A DNA stretch of 64,000 bases from Algoriphagus sediminis. Its GTDB lineage: Bacteria; Bacteroidota; Bacteroidia; Cytophagales; Cyclobacteriaceae. Numbering within the stretch: the stretch's first letter is position 1; every line of letters begins with the position of its first letter. The DNA lies in contig NZ_JAUEPH010000002.1 of the NCBI RefSeq assembly GCF_030403435.1, positions 558,001 to 622,000 of the forward strand. The letters are read 5' to 3'. Of the stretch, positions 1-8,301 are shown in pieces. Made by a program: the position numbers and the translations under genes. The notes beneath the pieces are model-generated. The model made no database searches. It was not told the origin of the DNA and was given only the letters and a program-made list of their open reading frames with translations.

Positions 1-1
1 A

Positions 2-796
2 GGATTTACTCCCACAGGTTCTGGAGAAAGAAGCGATCCTAATCCTCCTTCTGAACAGCCGAGCCAAACTAATGAGAGCCCTGCTCCCGGTGAGGTGAAT
101 GAAGTAGTGACTGAGCCTAAAACCCCAGCACCAAGTCCTGTAACGGAAACAGCTAAGCCTCAGCCAAAGACTACTCAAGCTACTAACCAGGCCGTATCCA
201 AAACTCCATCCCCATTGAAAGGAGAAGAGAAAGCAGTAGAAAGTACAAAGAAGCCGGAGCCGAAAAAGGTAGAACCAAAAGAGGTAGTAGAAACTCCCGC
301 GAAAGCCGAGGCAGAAAAGACTGTAGAAAAAGCTCCAGAAAAACCAAAAGTGGATGAACGAGCAATATTTGGGGCTGGAGGAACTTCCGGGAAAAGTAAT
401 AAGGCTGCTTCTGGTGGAGCTGAAGGTGATTCAAACACAAAGGGAGATGCTGGAAATCCAAAAGGAACCGTAGATGGAAGAGCCCTCATGGGTGAGGGTT
501 CTGGAAAAGGAGAAAGTTCAGGTTCAGGGTATAGCCTTGATTTGGCAGGTTGGGATTTTGCAGCACGTCCAGAAATCAACGATAGGGTATCTACCAGAAA
601 TGGCCGAATAGTTTTTAAGATTACAGTAGATGACGCCGGAAAAGTGGTTCAGGCTGTTCCCCTTGAATACAATGTCTCAAACGAAGTTTTAGCTTACTAT
701 CGTCAGGTGGTAAACCGGGTTCAATTCAAGAAACAGGGCGGCCCCACAGCAGAATTTTCTACAGGTAAAATCACTTTTATTGTCAAGGTGGATTAA
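2..796 (+). CDS. TonB-like energy transducer, 5' truncated
   Basis: The reading frame is open to the left edge, so the start lies outside the window; 264 codons remain. The visible part is a long Pro/Lys/Glu-rich linker, then a Gly/Ser-rich stretch, then a compact C-terminal domain of about 75 residues beginning near GWDFAARPEINDR and ending FIVKVD. This is the layout of TonB-type proteins, which carry proton-motive force from ExbB/ExbD across the periplasm to outer-membrane receptors. A GTG at 95 is only an internal codon. It lies 3 bases before folC on the same strand; exbB-exbD-tonB-folC is a common order in Bacteroidota, so exbD is expected just outside. The family call rests on composition and C-terminal layout, not on a hallmark residue. 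Confidence 0.75.
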   Translation, partial: GFTPTGSGERSDPNPPSEQPSQTNESPAPGEVNEVVTEPKTPAPSPVTETAKPQPKTTQATNQAVSKTPSPLKGEEKAVESTKKPEPKKVEPKEVVETPAKAEAEKTVEKAPEKPKVDERAIFGAGGTSGKSNKAASGGAEGDSNTKGDAGNPKGTVDGRALMGEGSGKGESSGSGYSLDLAGWDFAARPEINDRVSTRNGRIVFKITVDDAGKVVQAVPLEYNVSNEVLAYYRQVVNRVQFKKQGGPTAEFSTGKITFIVKVD

Positions 797-799
797 ACC

Positions 800-2086
800 A
801 TGACCTATCAGGAGGCTATTGACTTTTTATATTCTGCACTTCCTATGTTCCAAAGGGTAGGTGCATCTGCCTTTAAGAAAGACCTTTCAAACACTTTAAA
901 GCTTTGTGCCCATCTGGGTAACCCGGAAAGCAAATTCAAATCGATTCATGTAGCTGGAACGAATGGAAAGGGGAGCAGCTCCCACATGCTTGCTTCAGTT
1001 TTTCAGTCAGCTGGCTATAAAACGGGACTGTATACTTCCCCTCATCTAAAATCCTTTACGGAAAGAATCCGGATTAATGGAATTCCTATTAAAGAAAAAA
1101 GAGTGATTCAGTTTGTTGAGGAGCAAAGTGATTTTCTCCTTGAGCTCAAACCTAGTTTTTTCGAAATGACGGTTGCTATGGCATTTTGGGAATTTGCTTA
1201 TGAGAAGGTAGACATAGCAATAATCGAAGTGGGTATGGGAGGCCGACTTGACAGTACCAATGTCATTTCACCCGAAGCATGCTTGATTACCACGATAGGT
1301 TATGATCATATGCAGTATTTGGGTACTACTCTTCCCGAGATCGCCGGAGAAAAGGCTGGAATAATAAAGTCAGGAACTCCGGTGATTATTTCTCAAACCC
1401 AGAAGGAAATTACAGATGTTTTCGAAAACAAAGCAAAAGGCCTTGAAGCCCCCATTTCCTTTGCTGATCAAAACTGGAAAGTTACCCCAATTTTATCATC
1501 CAATGGACTTGCAGAATTTCAGGTTGAACATGGAGATAAAGTCATGCCTCTAAATCTTGATTTACTTGGTAGTTACCAAAAATTCAACCTGCCCGGAGTT
1601 TTGGAAACCCTGGAGGTGATGAAAAGTAAGGGTTGGTCACTTGGAGATGAATCTGTCAAAAAGGGATTATCTGTGGCTTCAAAACAAACTGGGTTAAAGG
1701 GCAGATGGCAAATTCTATCTGAGCGTCCAATGATTATTTGTGATACAGGACACAATGAATCGGGCTTTGAGTTTATTTTGAGTCAATTAGCTACTTACAG
1801 CTATGAAGATCTTTGGATGGTTTTAGGTTTTGTTGAAGATAAGGTCCTAGACAAAGTTTTAAGTAAGCTTCCAAAAAGTGCAAATTATATTTTTTGCCAG
1901 GCAGATTTGCCAAGGGCGATGGATGCCGAAAAGTTAAATGAATTTGCGTCTCGTCATGATTTAAAAGGAATAGTTATTCCTTCAGTCAATTCAGCTTTGG
2001 CTCATGCGAAAAGAAATGCCGCAGAGGATGACCTGATTTTTATTGGAGGAAGTACCTTTGTGGTCGCAGAAATTGAAGAACTTTAA
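800..2086 (+). CDS. folC: Bifunctional folylpolyglutamate/dihydrofolate synthase
   Basis: Joins glutamate to dihydropteroate or to folates in an ATP-dependent cytoplasmic reaction of folate biosynthesis. The Mur-ligase-type P-loop GTNGKGSSS lies at about residues 52-60, followed by the FolC signature YTSPHLKSFTERI. Further on are the metal/ATP-site stretch EVGMGGRLDSTNVI and the C-terminal-domain motif DTGHNESG. The 428-residue length is normal for FolC. The ATG at 800 follows the TonB-like stop by 3 bases, and the stop abuts the trmB start, so the three genes appear co-transcribed. Confidence 0.95.
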   Translation: MTYQEAIDFLYSALPMFQRVGASAFKKDLSNTLKLCAHLGNPESKFKSIHVAGTNGKGSSSHMLASVFQSAGYKTGLYTSPHLKSFTERIRINGIPIKEKRVIQFVEEQSDFLLELKPSFFEMTVAMAFWEFAYEKVDIAIIEVGMGGRLDSTNVISPEACLITTIGYDHMQYLGTTLPEIAGEKAGIIKSGTPVIISQTQKEITDVFENKAKGLEAPISFADQNWKVTPILSSNGLAEFQVEHGDKVMPLNLDLLGSYQKFNLPGVLETLEVMKSKGWSLGDESVKKGLSVASKQTGLKGRWQILSERPMIICDTGHNESGFEFILSQLATYSYEDLWMVLGFVEDKVLDKVLSKLPKSANYIFCQADLPRAMDAEKLNEFASRHDLKGIVIPSVNSALAHAKRNAAEDDLIFIGGSTFVVAEIEEL

Positions 2087-2746
2087 ATGGGCCGAAATAA
2101 GCTTGCCAGATTCAGGCAAAATGAAGAAAACGACAATGTCATCCAGGAAGGGAAGGAAATCTTTGAAAAGATTCTTGGTAACTGGAATGAAGTTCAGTTC
2201 AAAAACGATAATCCAGTAGTGGTGGAGCTTGCTTGTGGTAGAGGAGAGTTCACGGTAGGTCTTGCCCGGCAGATTCAGGACCAAAATTTCGTGGGGGTTG
2301 ACATAAAGGGAAGCCGTATCTGGAAGGGGAGCACCATGGCCATAGCTGAAGGGTTGGAAAATGTAGCCTTTCTTAGAACTCAAATCGAGAAACTAGATCG
2401 ATTCTTTGAAAAAGATGAGATTTCAGAACTTTGGATCACCTTCCCTGATCCTTTTCCGAGAGATGGGGATGAAAAAAGACGACTAACTTCTCCTCGGTTT
2501 TTAGAAATGTACAAACCTCTCTTGAGGAAAGGCGGGATGATCCATTTCAAGACCGATAATTCGGGCCTTTTTGACTATACCTTGGAACTTTTTCAGCAGC
2601 GTGATGACATTAAAATCCACCTGCATACCCATGACTTCTATTCGAGCGAATGGAAGGATGTGCATTATGGAATCCAGACCAGATATGAAAGTATTTTTTC
2701 CGCCAAGGGAGAGAGAATCAAATATCTAAAAGCTGAATTTATCTAA
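2087..2746 (+). CDS. trmB: tRNA (guanine-N7-)-methyltransferase
   Basis: Methylates N7 of G46 in the variable loop of tRNAs using S-adenosylmethionine. The SAM-binding motif VVELACGRGEFTVGLA is at about residues 44-59, and the TrmB signature ITFPDPFPRDGDEKRRL is near residues 117-133. At 219 residues it is a normal-length TrmB. Its ATG follows the folC stop with no spacing, which suggests translational coupling. It is the last gene of the rightward run and converges on the leftward acyl-CoA operon 9 bases later, with no obvious terminator hairpin between them. Confidence 0.95.
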   Translation: MGRNKLARFRQNEENDNVIQEGKEIFEKILGNWNEVQFKNDNPVVVELACGRGEFTVGLARQIQDQNFVGVDIKGSRIWKGSTMAIAEGLENVAFLRTQIEKLDRFFEKDEISELWITFPDPFPRDGDEKRRLTSPRFLEMYKPLLRKGGMIHFKTDNSGLFDYTLELFQQRDDIKIHLHTHDFYSSEWKDVHYGIQTRYESIFSAKGERIKYLKAEFI

Positions 2747-2755
2747 TGGCTATGA

Positions 2756-3634
2756 TTATTTGATGAAGTCAGGGTCCTTGTAAGAGGGATTAGGGTAGGT
2801 ATAGAACCCTTCCCCAGTTTTCTCTCCTAATTTCCCCTGATCAATGTATTTCTTAAGCTTTGCTGCAAAGGCTTGAGATGCAGAATCCCTTCTATTATGA
2901 GTCACATGCCAAGCGGTATCCAGGCCTATGCTGTCCAAAATTCCAAAGGGTCCCATTGGCATATGGAAATTGACCATCCACGATTTATCGATGGCTTCGA
3001 TTTCTGCGATCTCATTGGTTAAAAGTCTACCAGCAGCCCCAATCAGTGCCAGAAGCATACTATTGAAAATGTATCCTGGGTTTTCTTTTTTCACAAAAAC
3101 CGGAACTTGGTTGATGCTTCGACCAAAGTCCTCAAGAATTGGAATTAAACTTTCATCTGTTCCAGGGTGTGGCATAATATCCACCACCCTTGAATAAAAG
3201 ACATCATGAAAGTGAAACGCACAAAATTTAGAGGGTCTTCCTGAATCTTCGGCAAACATAGAAGCCAGCATGTAGGAAGTATTTGTAGTGAAAATGGTTT
3301 TTTCGGGTGCGATTTCGCCAAACTGCTTCCAAACTTTCTTTTTAATATCTACTTCTTCAGTGACACTTTCACTTATTAAGTCTGCATTGGCAACAGCTTT
3401 TTTTGAATCCATAGTGAAATGAATTTTGGCTAAAGCTTCCACAGAGGCATCCTCAGTGATTAGATCGGACTTTTTTAGCTGATGAAGAATTTTCTTCATT
3501 ACTTGGAATGACCCGTCAAGAGCTTTTTGGGAGATGTCATAAATGGAGACATTGTAACCCGAAATGGCTGACTGAAGGCCCACTCTTGTCCCAAGAGTAC
3601 CCGCTCCAAGGATGCATACATTTTCAATTTTCAT
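2756..3634 (-). CDS. 3-hydroxyacyl-CoA dehydrogenase family protein
   Basis: An NAD-dependent 3-hydroxyacyl-CoA dehydrogenase of the PaaH/FadB type, 292 residues. The Rossmann motif GAGTLGTRVG is at residues 10-19, the ESVTEEVDIKKKVW segment is typical of the family, and a C-terminal helical domain carries GEGFYTYPNP. The region that usually reads HFFNP-x3-M-x-LVE is altered to FHFHDVFYSRVVDI. The general-base histidine position is kept but the substrate-side residues differ, so the substrate may be unusual. It is the last gene of the four-gene leftward operon, 1 base after the APH-type kinase gene. In that setting it may oxidise a 3-hydroxyacyl-CoA made from a 4-hydroxyacyl-CoA (inference). 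Confidence 0.85.
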   Translation of the reverse strand: MKIENVCILGAGTLGTRVGLQSAISGYNVSIYDISQKALDGSFQVMKKILHQLKKSDLITEDASVEALAKIHFTMDSKKAVANADLISESVTEEVDIKKKVWKQFGEIAPEKTIFTTNTSYMLASMFAEDSGRPSKFCAFHFHDVFYSRVVDIMPHPGTDESLIPILEDFGRSINQVPVFVKKENPGYIFNSMLLALIGAAGRLLTNEIAEIEAIDKSWMVNFHMPMGPFGILDSIGLDTAWHVTHNRRDSASQAFAAKLKKYIDQGKLGEKTGEGFYTYPNPSYKDPDFIK

Positions 3635-3635
3635 A

Positions 3636-4664
3636 TTAGATTTTATCTGTTTCTATACTTTTTATTGCGTGCATTCCGGCGGCTTGGACCACTTGGATCA
3701 GAGCAGCAAAACGAGGGTCATTTGCATGTCCCATTTTAAATCTTTTATAAATCTGCTGCGCAATGACTCCTACCTTGATCAGTCCAAAAACATAGTAAAA
3801 CACCATGTTTTCTTTATTGCAATCGCTTTTGCTGAAATAGTAATCTACCACCTCTTCTCTGCTGAAATTTCCAGGAAGATGAGTAAGATTAAACATCTTT
3901 AATATTTCTGGATCATCGGATTGTGCCCAATAGGCCAAGCTGGTTCCAAGGTCCATTAATGGATTCCCAACTGTTGCCATTTCCCAGTCCAGAATGGCTT
4001 TAATGTCATGAGGGGAGTTTCGATCTAAAACCACATTATCGTACTTGTAGTCATTGTGAATGAAACCTAATTGATTGGATTTAGGTATGTTTTTTAAAAG
4101 CCATTCAATGGCTTTTTCTACTTCCTGAATTTCATCTGTCTTTGCTCGGAAGTATCGCTGAGACCAGCCTTCTACTTGTCTTTCAACATAACCTTCTGGT
4201 TTACCAAGATTTCCCAATCCAGATTCATCAAGTTCCAGTTGGTGTAATTCGATTAAAACATCTATCGAATCTTGAGAAAGCTTTCTAAAATTTTCCACAC
4301 TGAAACTTTTAAGCTCAGGGAATTTATTTCTAAGGATCACTCCATCAACAAATTCCATTGCGAAAAAAGGTGCTCCGAAAATGGATTCATCTGGTTGAAA
4401 AAAGATTGGATTGGGAATTTTACGATAACCTGCTTTTTTGAGCGCTTGCAAAACAGAAAACTCTCTTTTCATGTCGTGAGCTTTACTAATCTTCTCACCG
4501 AAAGGAGGTCTTCTTAAAACAATCGATTTTTGCCCGATTTGAGCTAAAAAGGTAAGATTGGAAAAACCTCCTTTAAATTGGCTAATAGCCAACTCCTTAG
4601 AATCCACCTCAAAGTGATCCGCTAGAAAGTTACGCAAAGGGTTGAGGTCCATTTGATCTGTCAT
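3636..4664 (-). CDS. APH-type phosphotransferase of the ACAD10/ACAD11-LvaA group
   Basis: A 342-residue kinase of the aminoglycoside-phosphotransferase fold. Visible are FKGGFSNLTFLAQIG with the ATP-site lysine region after it, the catalytic loop IHNDYKYDNVVLD and the metal-binding AILDWEMATVGNPLMDLG. This signature is typical of the kinases fused to acyl-CoA dehydrogenase domains in eukaryotic ACAD10/ACAD11 and of LvaA in Pseudomonas putida, which phosphorylate the 4-hydroxyl of 4-hydroxyacyl-CoAs. Here it lies 3 bases downstream of an acyl-CoA dehydrogenase gene, so the two halves are separate but adjacent. An antibiotic-resistance role is unlikely given the operon. The substrate is inferred. 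Confidence 0.8.
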   Translation of the reverse strand: MTDQMDLNPLRNFLADHFEVDSKELAISQFKGGFSNLTFLAQIGQKSIVLRRPPFGEKISKAHDMKREFSVLQALKKAGYRKIPNPIFFQPDESIFGAPFFAMEFVDGVILRNKFPELKSFSVENFRKLSQDSIDVLIELHQLELDESGLGNLGKPEGYVERQVEGWSQRYFRAKTDEIQEVEKAIEWLLKNIPKSNQLGFIHNDYKYDNVVLDRNSPHDIKAILDWEMATVGNPLMDLGTSLAYWAQSDDPEILKMFNLTHLPGNFSREEVVDYYFSKSDCNKENMVFYYVFGLIKVGVIAQQIYKRFKMGHANDPRFAALIQVVQAAGMHAIKSIETDKI

Positions 4665-4667
4665 GGC

Positions 4668-5876
4668 CTATCCTTTATGTAGGTATTTTTTTAAAATGCT
4701 TCTGGCAAGAGACGATTTGTGAACCTCGTCCGGTCCATCATAAATTCGGGCTCCACGTTCATGTCTATACCAAAAAGACAGTAAGGTGTCGTCAGTAATT
4801 CCAAGAGCACCATGAACCTGTACAGCTCGATCGATTACCTTCATAAGTACATCGGCCACGAAAAACTTGATTGTAGATATTTCCTGTTTCGCAGCTTTGG
4901 CGCCTAGCCGCTGCATCTTTTCCGCTGTATCCATTACCATTAATCTTGAAGCATTAATAGAGGCTCTACTCTCAGCGATCCAATGTTGGATGGTCTGCTT
5001 CTCCGCCAGCGGTTTCTGAGGGTTTAGTTCCCTGGAAACTGCCCGCTTGCACATCATATCAAAGACTCTTTCACAGATTCCAATCCATCTCATGCAATGA
5101 TGGATTCTTCCTGGCCCTAACCTTTCTTGTGCCAAAGCAAATCCTTGACCTGGCTCACCGATTATATTATCTAATGGAACTCTGCAATCCTGGAATTTAA
5201 CTTCGCTATGTGAAAGATAGCCTTCGCCCGCTTCTCCCATGATTGGAATATTGCGAACGTTGATAAAACCTGGGTTATCCAATGGAACAATGATCATGCT
5301 TGCCTTTTGGTAAGGGGACTCAGCCTGAGGATTTGTGATAGCCATTACGATTGTGAATTGGGCTCCATCTGCAGATGTAGTAAACCATTTATGACCATTG
5401 ATTACCCAGAAATTCCCTTCCTGCACGGCAGTAGTGGACATATGGATGGGGTTACTTCCGGCATGCTCAGGTTCAGTCATGGCAAAGCAACTTCGTATAT
5501 CTCCCCTCATCAAAGGTTTTAGGTATTTCTCTTTCTGCTCATTTGATCCGAACATATGGAGCAGTTCCATATTTCCGATGTCAGGTGCATTGCAATTGAA
5601 AACATAATGTCCAAGGGGGCTTTGTCCCAGAACTTCAGAAACCTTTGCAAAATCTGTTAGAGATAACCCCAATCCGCCATCCTCTTCTGATAAATGGGGA
5701 GCGAAAAGATTCTGTTCTCTGGCTTTTTGTCTGAGTTCATTCAATAAAGGCTCAGATTGGAAAAACGGATTTGTTACCAGTTCCAAATCCCTTGGAAATA
5801 AGTGTTCTTCCAAAAAGGACTGGTATTTCGATAGGAGAGGATCTATATCTACCTCCTTGAATTTACTTTGGGTCAT
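4668..5876 (-). CDS. Acyl-CoA dehydrogenase, ACAD11-like
   Basis: A 402-residue FAD-dependent acyl-CoA dehydrogenase. Flavin-contact segments CFAMTEPEHAGSNP and KWFTTSADGAQF and the C-terminal QVHGALGITDD helix are clear. The position that holds the catalytic Glu in medium-chain enzymes (YEG) is Asp here: RIYDGPDEVH, Asp about residue 380. This D-G-P-D-E-V-H form is shared with ACAD10/ACAD11-type enzymes, which act on 4-phosphoacyl-CoAs. The gene sits between an SDR (9 bases upstream) and the APH-type kinase (3 bases downstream). Electrons would go to the ETF encoded at 53301-55042. Confidence 0.88.
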   Translation of the reverse strand: MTQSKFKEVDIDPLLSKYQSFLEEHLFPRDLELVTNPFFQSEPLLNELRQKAREQNLFAPHLSEEDGGLGLSLTDFAKVSEVLGQSPLGHYVFNCNAPDIGNMELLHMFGSNEQKEKYLKPLMRGDIRSCFAMTEPEHAGSNPIHMSTTAVQEGNFWVINGHKWFTTSADGAQFTIVMAITNPQAESPYQKASMIIVPLDNPGFINVRNIPIMGEAGEGYLSHSEVKFQDCRVPLDNIIGEPGQGFALAQERLGPGRIHHCMRWIGICERVFDMMCKRAVSRELNPQKPLAEKQTIQHWIAESRASINASRLMVMDTAEKMQRLGAKAAKQEISTIKFFVADVLMKVIDRAVQVHGALGITDDTLLSFWYRHERGARIYDGPDEVHKSSLARSILKKYLHKG

Positions 5877-5885
5877 GTTCTTTTT

Positions 5886-6653
5886 TTAGATCGTAAATCC
5901 ACCATCGGCTGTAAATACCGATCCGGTGGTGTAGGTGGAGGCTGGAGAAGCTAAGAAAAGTGCCATAGCTCCGATTTCTTCAGGTGTTCCCACACGCTTA
6001 ATGGGTAATTGCTTCATCATCATTGCCATGATTTTATCATTGGACCAAAGGGCTTCAGAGAACTTTGTTTGGATCAAACCAGGGCATATTGCATTCACCC
6101 TGATTTTAGCCTCGCCCCACTCCTTTGCAAATACTTTGGTCATGGAAATTAGGGCTGCTTTACTTACACTATAAATTCCAAGTCCGGGCTCGGGTGATAA
6201 GCCACCGATTGAACTGATATTGATAACTGATGGAGAAGCTGATTTGATCAAATGTGGGAAGCAGAGCTTACTCAACTCAAAGGGAGCTTTTAAATTCACA
6301 TCCATGATTTTGTCAAAAGCTGAGATGTCTGTATGGTGAATGGGACCAAAAACAGGATTCGCAGCCGCATTATTCACCAGGATATCAATTCCTCCAAAAG
6401 TTGCTACTGTTTCGTCTACCAAGTGCTTTAGCTCTTCCATATTCCCAACATTACAAGCTATGCCTTTTGTAGAATATCCTTTAGTATTAAGTTTTGCTGA
6501 TTCTCGATCTAGATCATCCTGTTTGCGACTGCTTAGGACAACTTTTGCGCCAGCTGCAGCAAAAATTGTGGCAATGCTTAGGCCAATACCCTTGCTGGCC
6601 CCAGTGATTAATGCGACTTTCCCATCAAGTGAAAAAAGTGAAGACAAATCCAT
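5886..6653 (-). CDS. Short-chain dehydrogenase/reductase
   Basis: A classical 255-residue SDR. It has the cofactor motif TGASKGIG (residues 17-24), NNAAANP after the fourth strand, Asn120, and the triad Ser148, Tyr161 and Lys165 (YSVSK). The C-terminal LIQTKFSEALW and SVFTADGGF match FabG-like enzymes. It is the first gene of the leftward acyl-CoA operon. In the comparable Pseudomonas lva operon an SDR (LvaD) oxidises a 3-hydroxyacyl-CoA, so a similar oxidation is plausible. Cofactor and substrate cannot be fixed from sequence. It is divergent from the MDR gene at 6781 across 127 bases. Confidence 0.88.
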   Translation of the reverse strand: MDLSSLFSLDGKVALITGASKGIGLSIATIFAAAGAKVVLSSRKQDDLDRESAKLNTKGYSTKGIACNVGNMEELKHLVDETVATFGGIDILVNNAAANPVFGPIHHTDISAFDKIMDVNLKAPFELSKLCFPHLIKSASPSVINISSIGGLSPEPGLGIYSVSKAALISMTKVFAKEWGEAKIRVNAICPGLIQTKFSEALWSNDKIMAMMMKQLPIKRVGTPEEIGAMALFLASPASTYTTGSVFTADGGFTI

Positions 6654-6731
6654 GAATCTCTTGTTTTAAAGGTTGAAATCTTAAGTTAGAAAAAATACCT
6701 CATCAGAGGAACCGGACTTAGAATATATCCA

Positions 6732-6739
6732 TAGTTTTG
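6732..6739 (+). promoter_or_regulatory. Candidate -7 box (TAGTTTTG)
   Basis: TAGTTTTG matches the Bacteroidota -7 consensus TAnnTTTG and would start transcription about 35 bases before the MDR reductase ATG at 6781. I see no good -33 TTG at the usual distance, so support is partial. Confidence 0.3.
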
Positions 6740-6780
6740 ATAGAATAAACAGTGATAATTATAAACTCAAATAAAACCAG

Positions 6781-7749
6781 ATGAAAGCAGTGATTTTTGA
6801 GAAGGTAGGTATGCCTGAACAAGTATTAAAATTAGTGGATGAACCCACTCCAAAGCCAAAGCCTCATGAAGTTTTGGTTAAGGTGACGGCTAGGAATATC
6901 AATCCTTCTGATATAATGTTTGTCAGAGGAATGTATGGAATCACTCCAAAACTGCCTAGCAGCGCAGGATTCGAGGCGTGTGGCGTGGTAGAGGAAAGTG
7001 ATTCCGAAGGACAAGTTTCTAAAGGAACCCGGGTCATGTTTACCTCGATAGGAACATGGAAGGAGTACGTTTGCGTGCCCGCTGCCATGGTTATTCCCGT
7101 TCCTGAGCCAATGCCGGATGAAGTGGCTTGCCAGGCATTTGTAAATCCGATGACTGCTTACGGTATGATTCAGAAATCTGGTTTGCAAGAAGGAGATTGG
7201 TTACTTATCACTGCGGGCGCTTCTGCTTTTGGCAAGTTTGCTATCCATATGGCCAAAGCAAAAGGGATACAAGTGGCATGTACCGTTCGGCATGATGCTC
7301 AAAAGGAAGTTCTTCAAAGATTAGGAGCAGACCTTGTGGTGAATTCTGAAAATGAAAAAGTCCAAAAGGTCATCATGGAAAAAACAGGAGAAGGAGTTTC
7401 GGTCGTTTTTGATGCTGTCGGGGGTGTTTTGGGAGCACGAGCTTTGGCTAGTTTAAAGCCAGGAGGCAAAATGATGGTTTTTGGATTGCTGAGTTTGGAA
7501 AATATTCCGATGAATAGCGGATTGTTGATTTTCCGGAATTTGAAAATTGAAGGATTTTGGTTGACAACCTATATGGAAAGTATGTCCGCATCCGAAAGAG
7601 CTAAGGCATTTCAGGAAGTTTTTGGGTTTTTGATTCAAAATTCCGAAAAAGTGGATGTGACCGCCAAATATCCTTTGGAAGATTTCAAATCTGCACTGGA
7701 AGCATATGAGACTGCTGGTAGAAATGGAAAGATTCTCATAGTCAGTTAA
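6781..7749 (+). CDS. MDR-family NAD(P)H quinone/enoyl reductase
   Basis: A 322-residue member of the medium-chain dehydrogenase/reductase superfamily without structural zinc ligands, as in quinone oxidoreductase and mitochondrial enoyl-reductase (ETR/MECR) relatives. The N-terminal domain has ARNINPSDIMFVRGMYG, and the Rossmann domain begins LLITAGASAFGKFAIHMAKA, in which AGASAFG replaces the usual GAAGGVG. The C-terminus LEAYETAGRNGKILIV is typical. It probably reduces a quinone or an activated enone or enoyl thioester with NADPH. It is divergent from the acyl-CoA operon, so a 2-enoyl-CoA role is possible but unproven. Confidence 0.8.
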   Translation: MKAVIFEKVGMPEQVLKLVDEPTPKPKPHEVLVKVTARNINPSDIMFVRGMYGITPKLPSSAGFEACGVVEESDSEGQVSKGTRVMFTSIGTWKEYVCVPAAMVIPVPEPMPDEVACQAFVNPMTAYGMIQKSGLQEGDWLLITAGASAFGKFAIHMAKAKGIQVACTVRHDAQKEVLQRLGADLVVNSENEKVQKVIMEKTGEGVSVVFDAVGGVLGARALASLKPGGKMMVFGLLSLENIPMNSGLLIFRNLKIEGFWLTTYMESMSASERAKAFQEVFGFLIQNSEKVDVTAKYPLEDFKSALEAYETAGRNGKILIVS

Positions 7750-7830
7750 TCCCTTTCGAAATTTTTGAAAAAAAATTCATCTTCAAATAAGGAATAGCCA
7801 TCTTTGTAAGTCAAAATAAAATTAGTGCAA

Positions 7831-8253
7831 ATGGATTTTGATAAGCTTGATAAAGCCCTAACGGAGATTGTAGAAAAGAGAAATGAACTGGCAGCCATGG
7901 ATTATAGCAATGAAAGCTATGATGACCTGGAAGAAGAGCTTCATGACTTGGAAGATGATTTCAACGAAGAATATGAGGCTCTACTTGAAGAAAAACTTGA
8001 GAAAATTCATGAGCAGCTTCTCTCTGATACAGATATTCTTCTCCCAACAGCATATCTTGCGAATACTTACAAACCACTTTTACCGGATGCAAGAGGAATA
8101 ATCAGCTATGAGGTGGAAGGTAAACAAGGAGTACCTATTGAATCCGAACAATTCGAAAATTTAGATGTGAGAATTGTATTGATTCCTAATCCAACTCGCT
8201 TTTCAATGATCGTAAGTGGAAAGCAGATGAAGGATCTGTGGCGAAGTCGATAA
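7831..8253 (+). CDS. Acidic coiled-coil protein of unknown function
   Basis: I do not recognise this 140-residue protein. The N-terminal 65 residues are strongly acidic and helical, with Leu/Glu/Asp heptad-like spacing (YDDLEEELHDLEDDFNEEYE), so a short coiled coil is likely. The C-terminal 70 residues look like a small beta-rich domain (GIISYEVEGKQGVP, VRIVLIPNPTRFSMIVSG). There is no signal peptide or membrane segment. I chose the ATG at 7831; a GTG two codons upstream is in frame but less likely. It is a single gene, closed by a hairpin terminator at 8277. Confidence 0.7.
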   Translation: MDFDKLDKALTEIVEKRNELAAMDYSNESYDDLEEELHDLEDDFNEEYEALLEEKLEKIHEQLLSDTDILLPTAYLANTYKPLLPDARGIISYEVEGKQGVPIESEQFENLDVRIVLIPNPTRFSMIVSGKQMKDLWRSR

Positions 8254-8276
8254 TAGTCTATGATATAAAAGAAAAT

Positions 8277-8300
8277 ACCGGAATTATCCGGTGTTTTTTT
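8277..8300 (+). terminator. Intrinsic terminator, probably bidirectional
   Basis: A perfect 6-bp stem ACCGGA/TCCGGT with loop ATTA is followed by G and seven T. The A-rich left flank lets it also work for trpS, which converges from the right and ends at 8302. Confidence 0.85.
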
Positions 8301-8301
8301 A

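Noticed and set aside
175..579. Long reading frame on the minus strand under the TonB-like gene
   Set aside because: It is the complement of a Pro/Lys/Glu/Gly-rich coding stretch; its Pro/Ser/Phe-rich composition is what that would give, and it has no start context or family.
3636..4664. Aminoglycoside resistance gene
   Set aside because: The kinase fold is shared, but the motifs and the acyl-CoA operon context fit ACAD10/11-LvaA-type metabolism.
6832..7188. Antisense reading frame within the MDR gene
   Set aside because: It lies wholly inside a well-supported gene on the other strand and shows no domain or signal.
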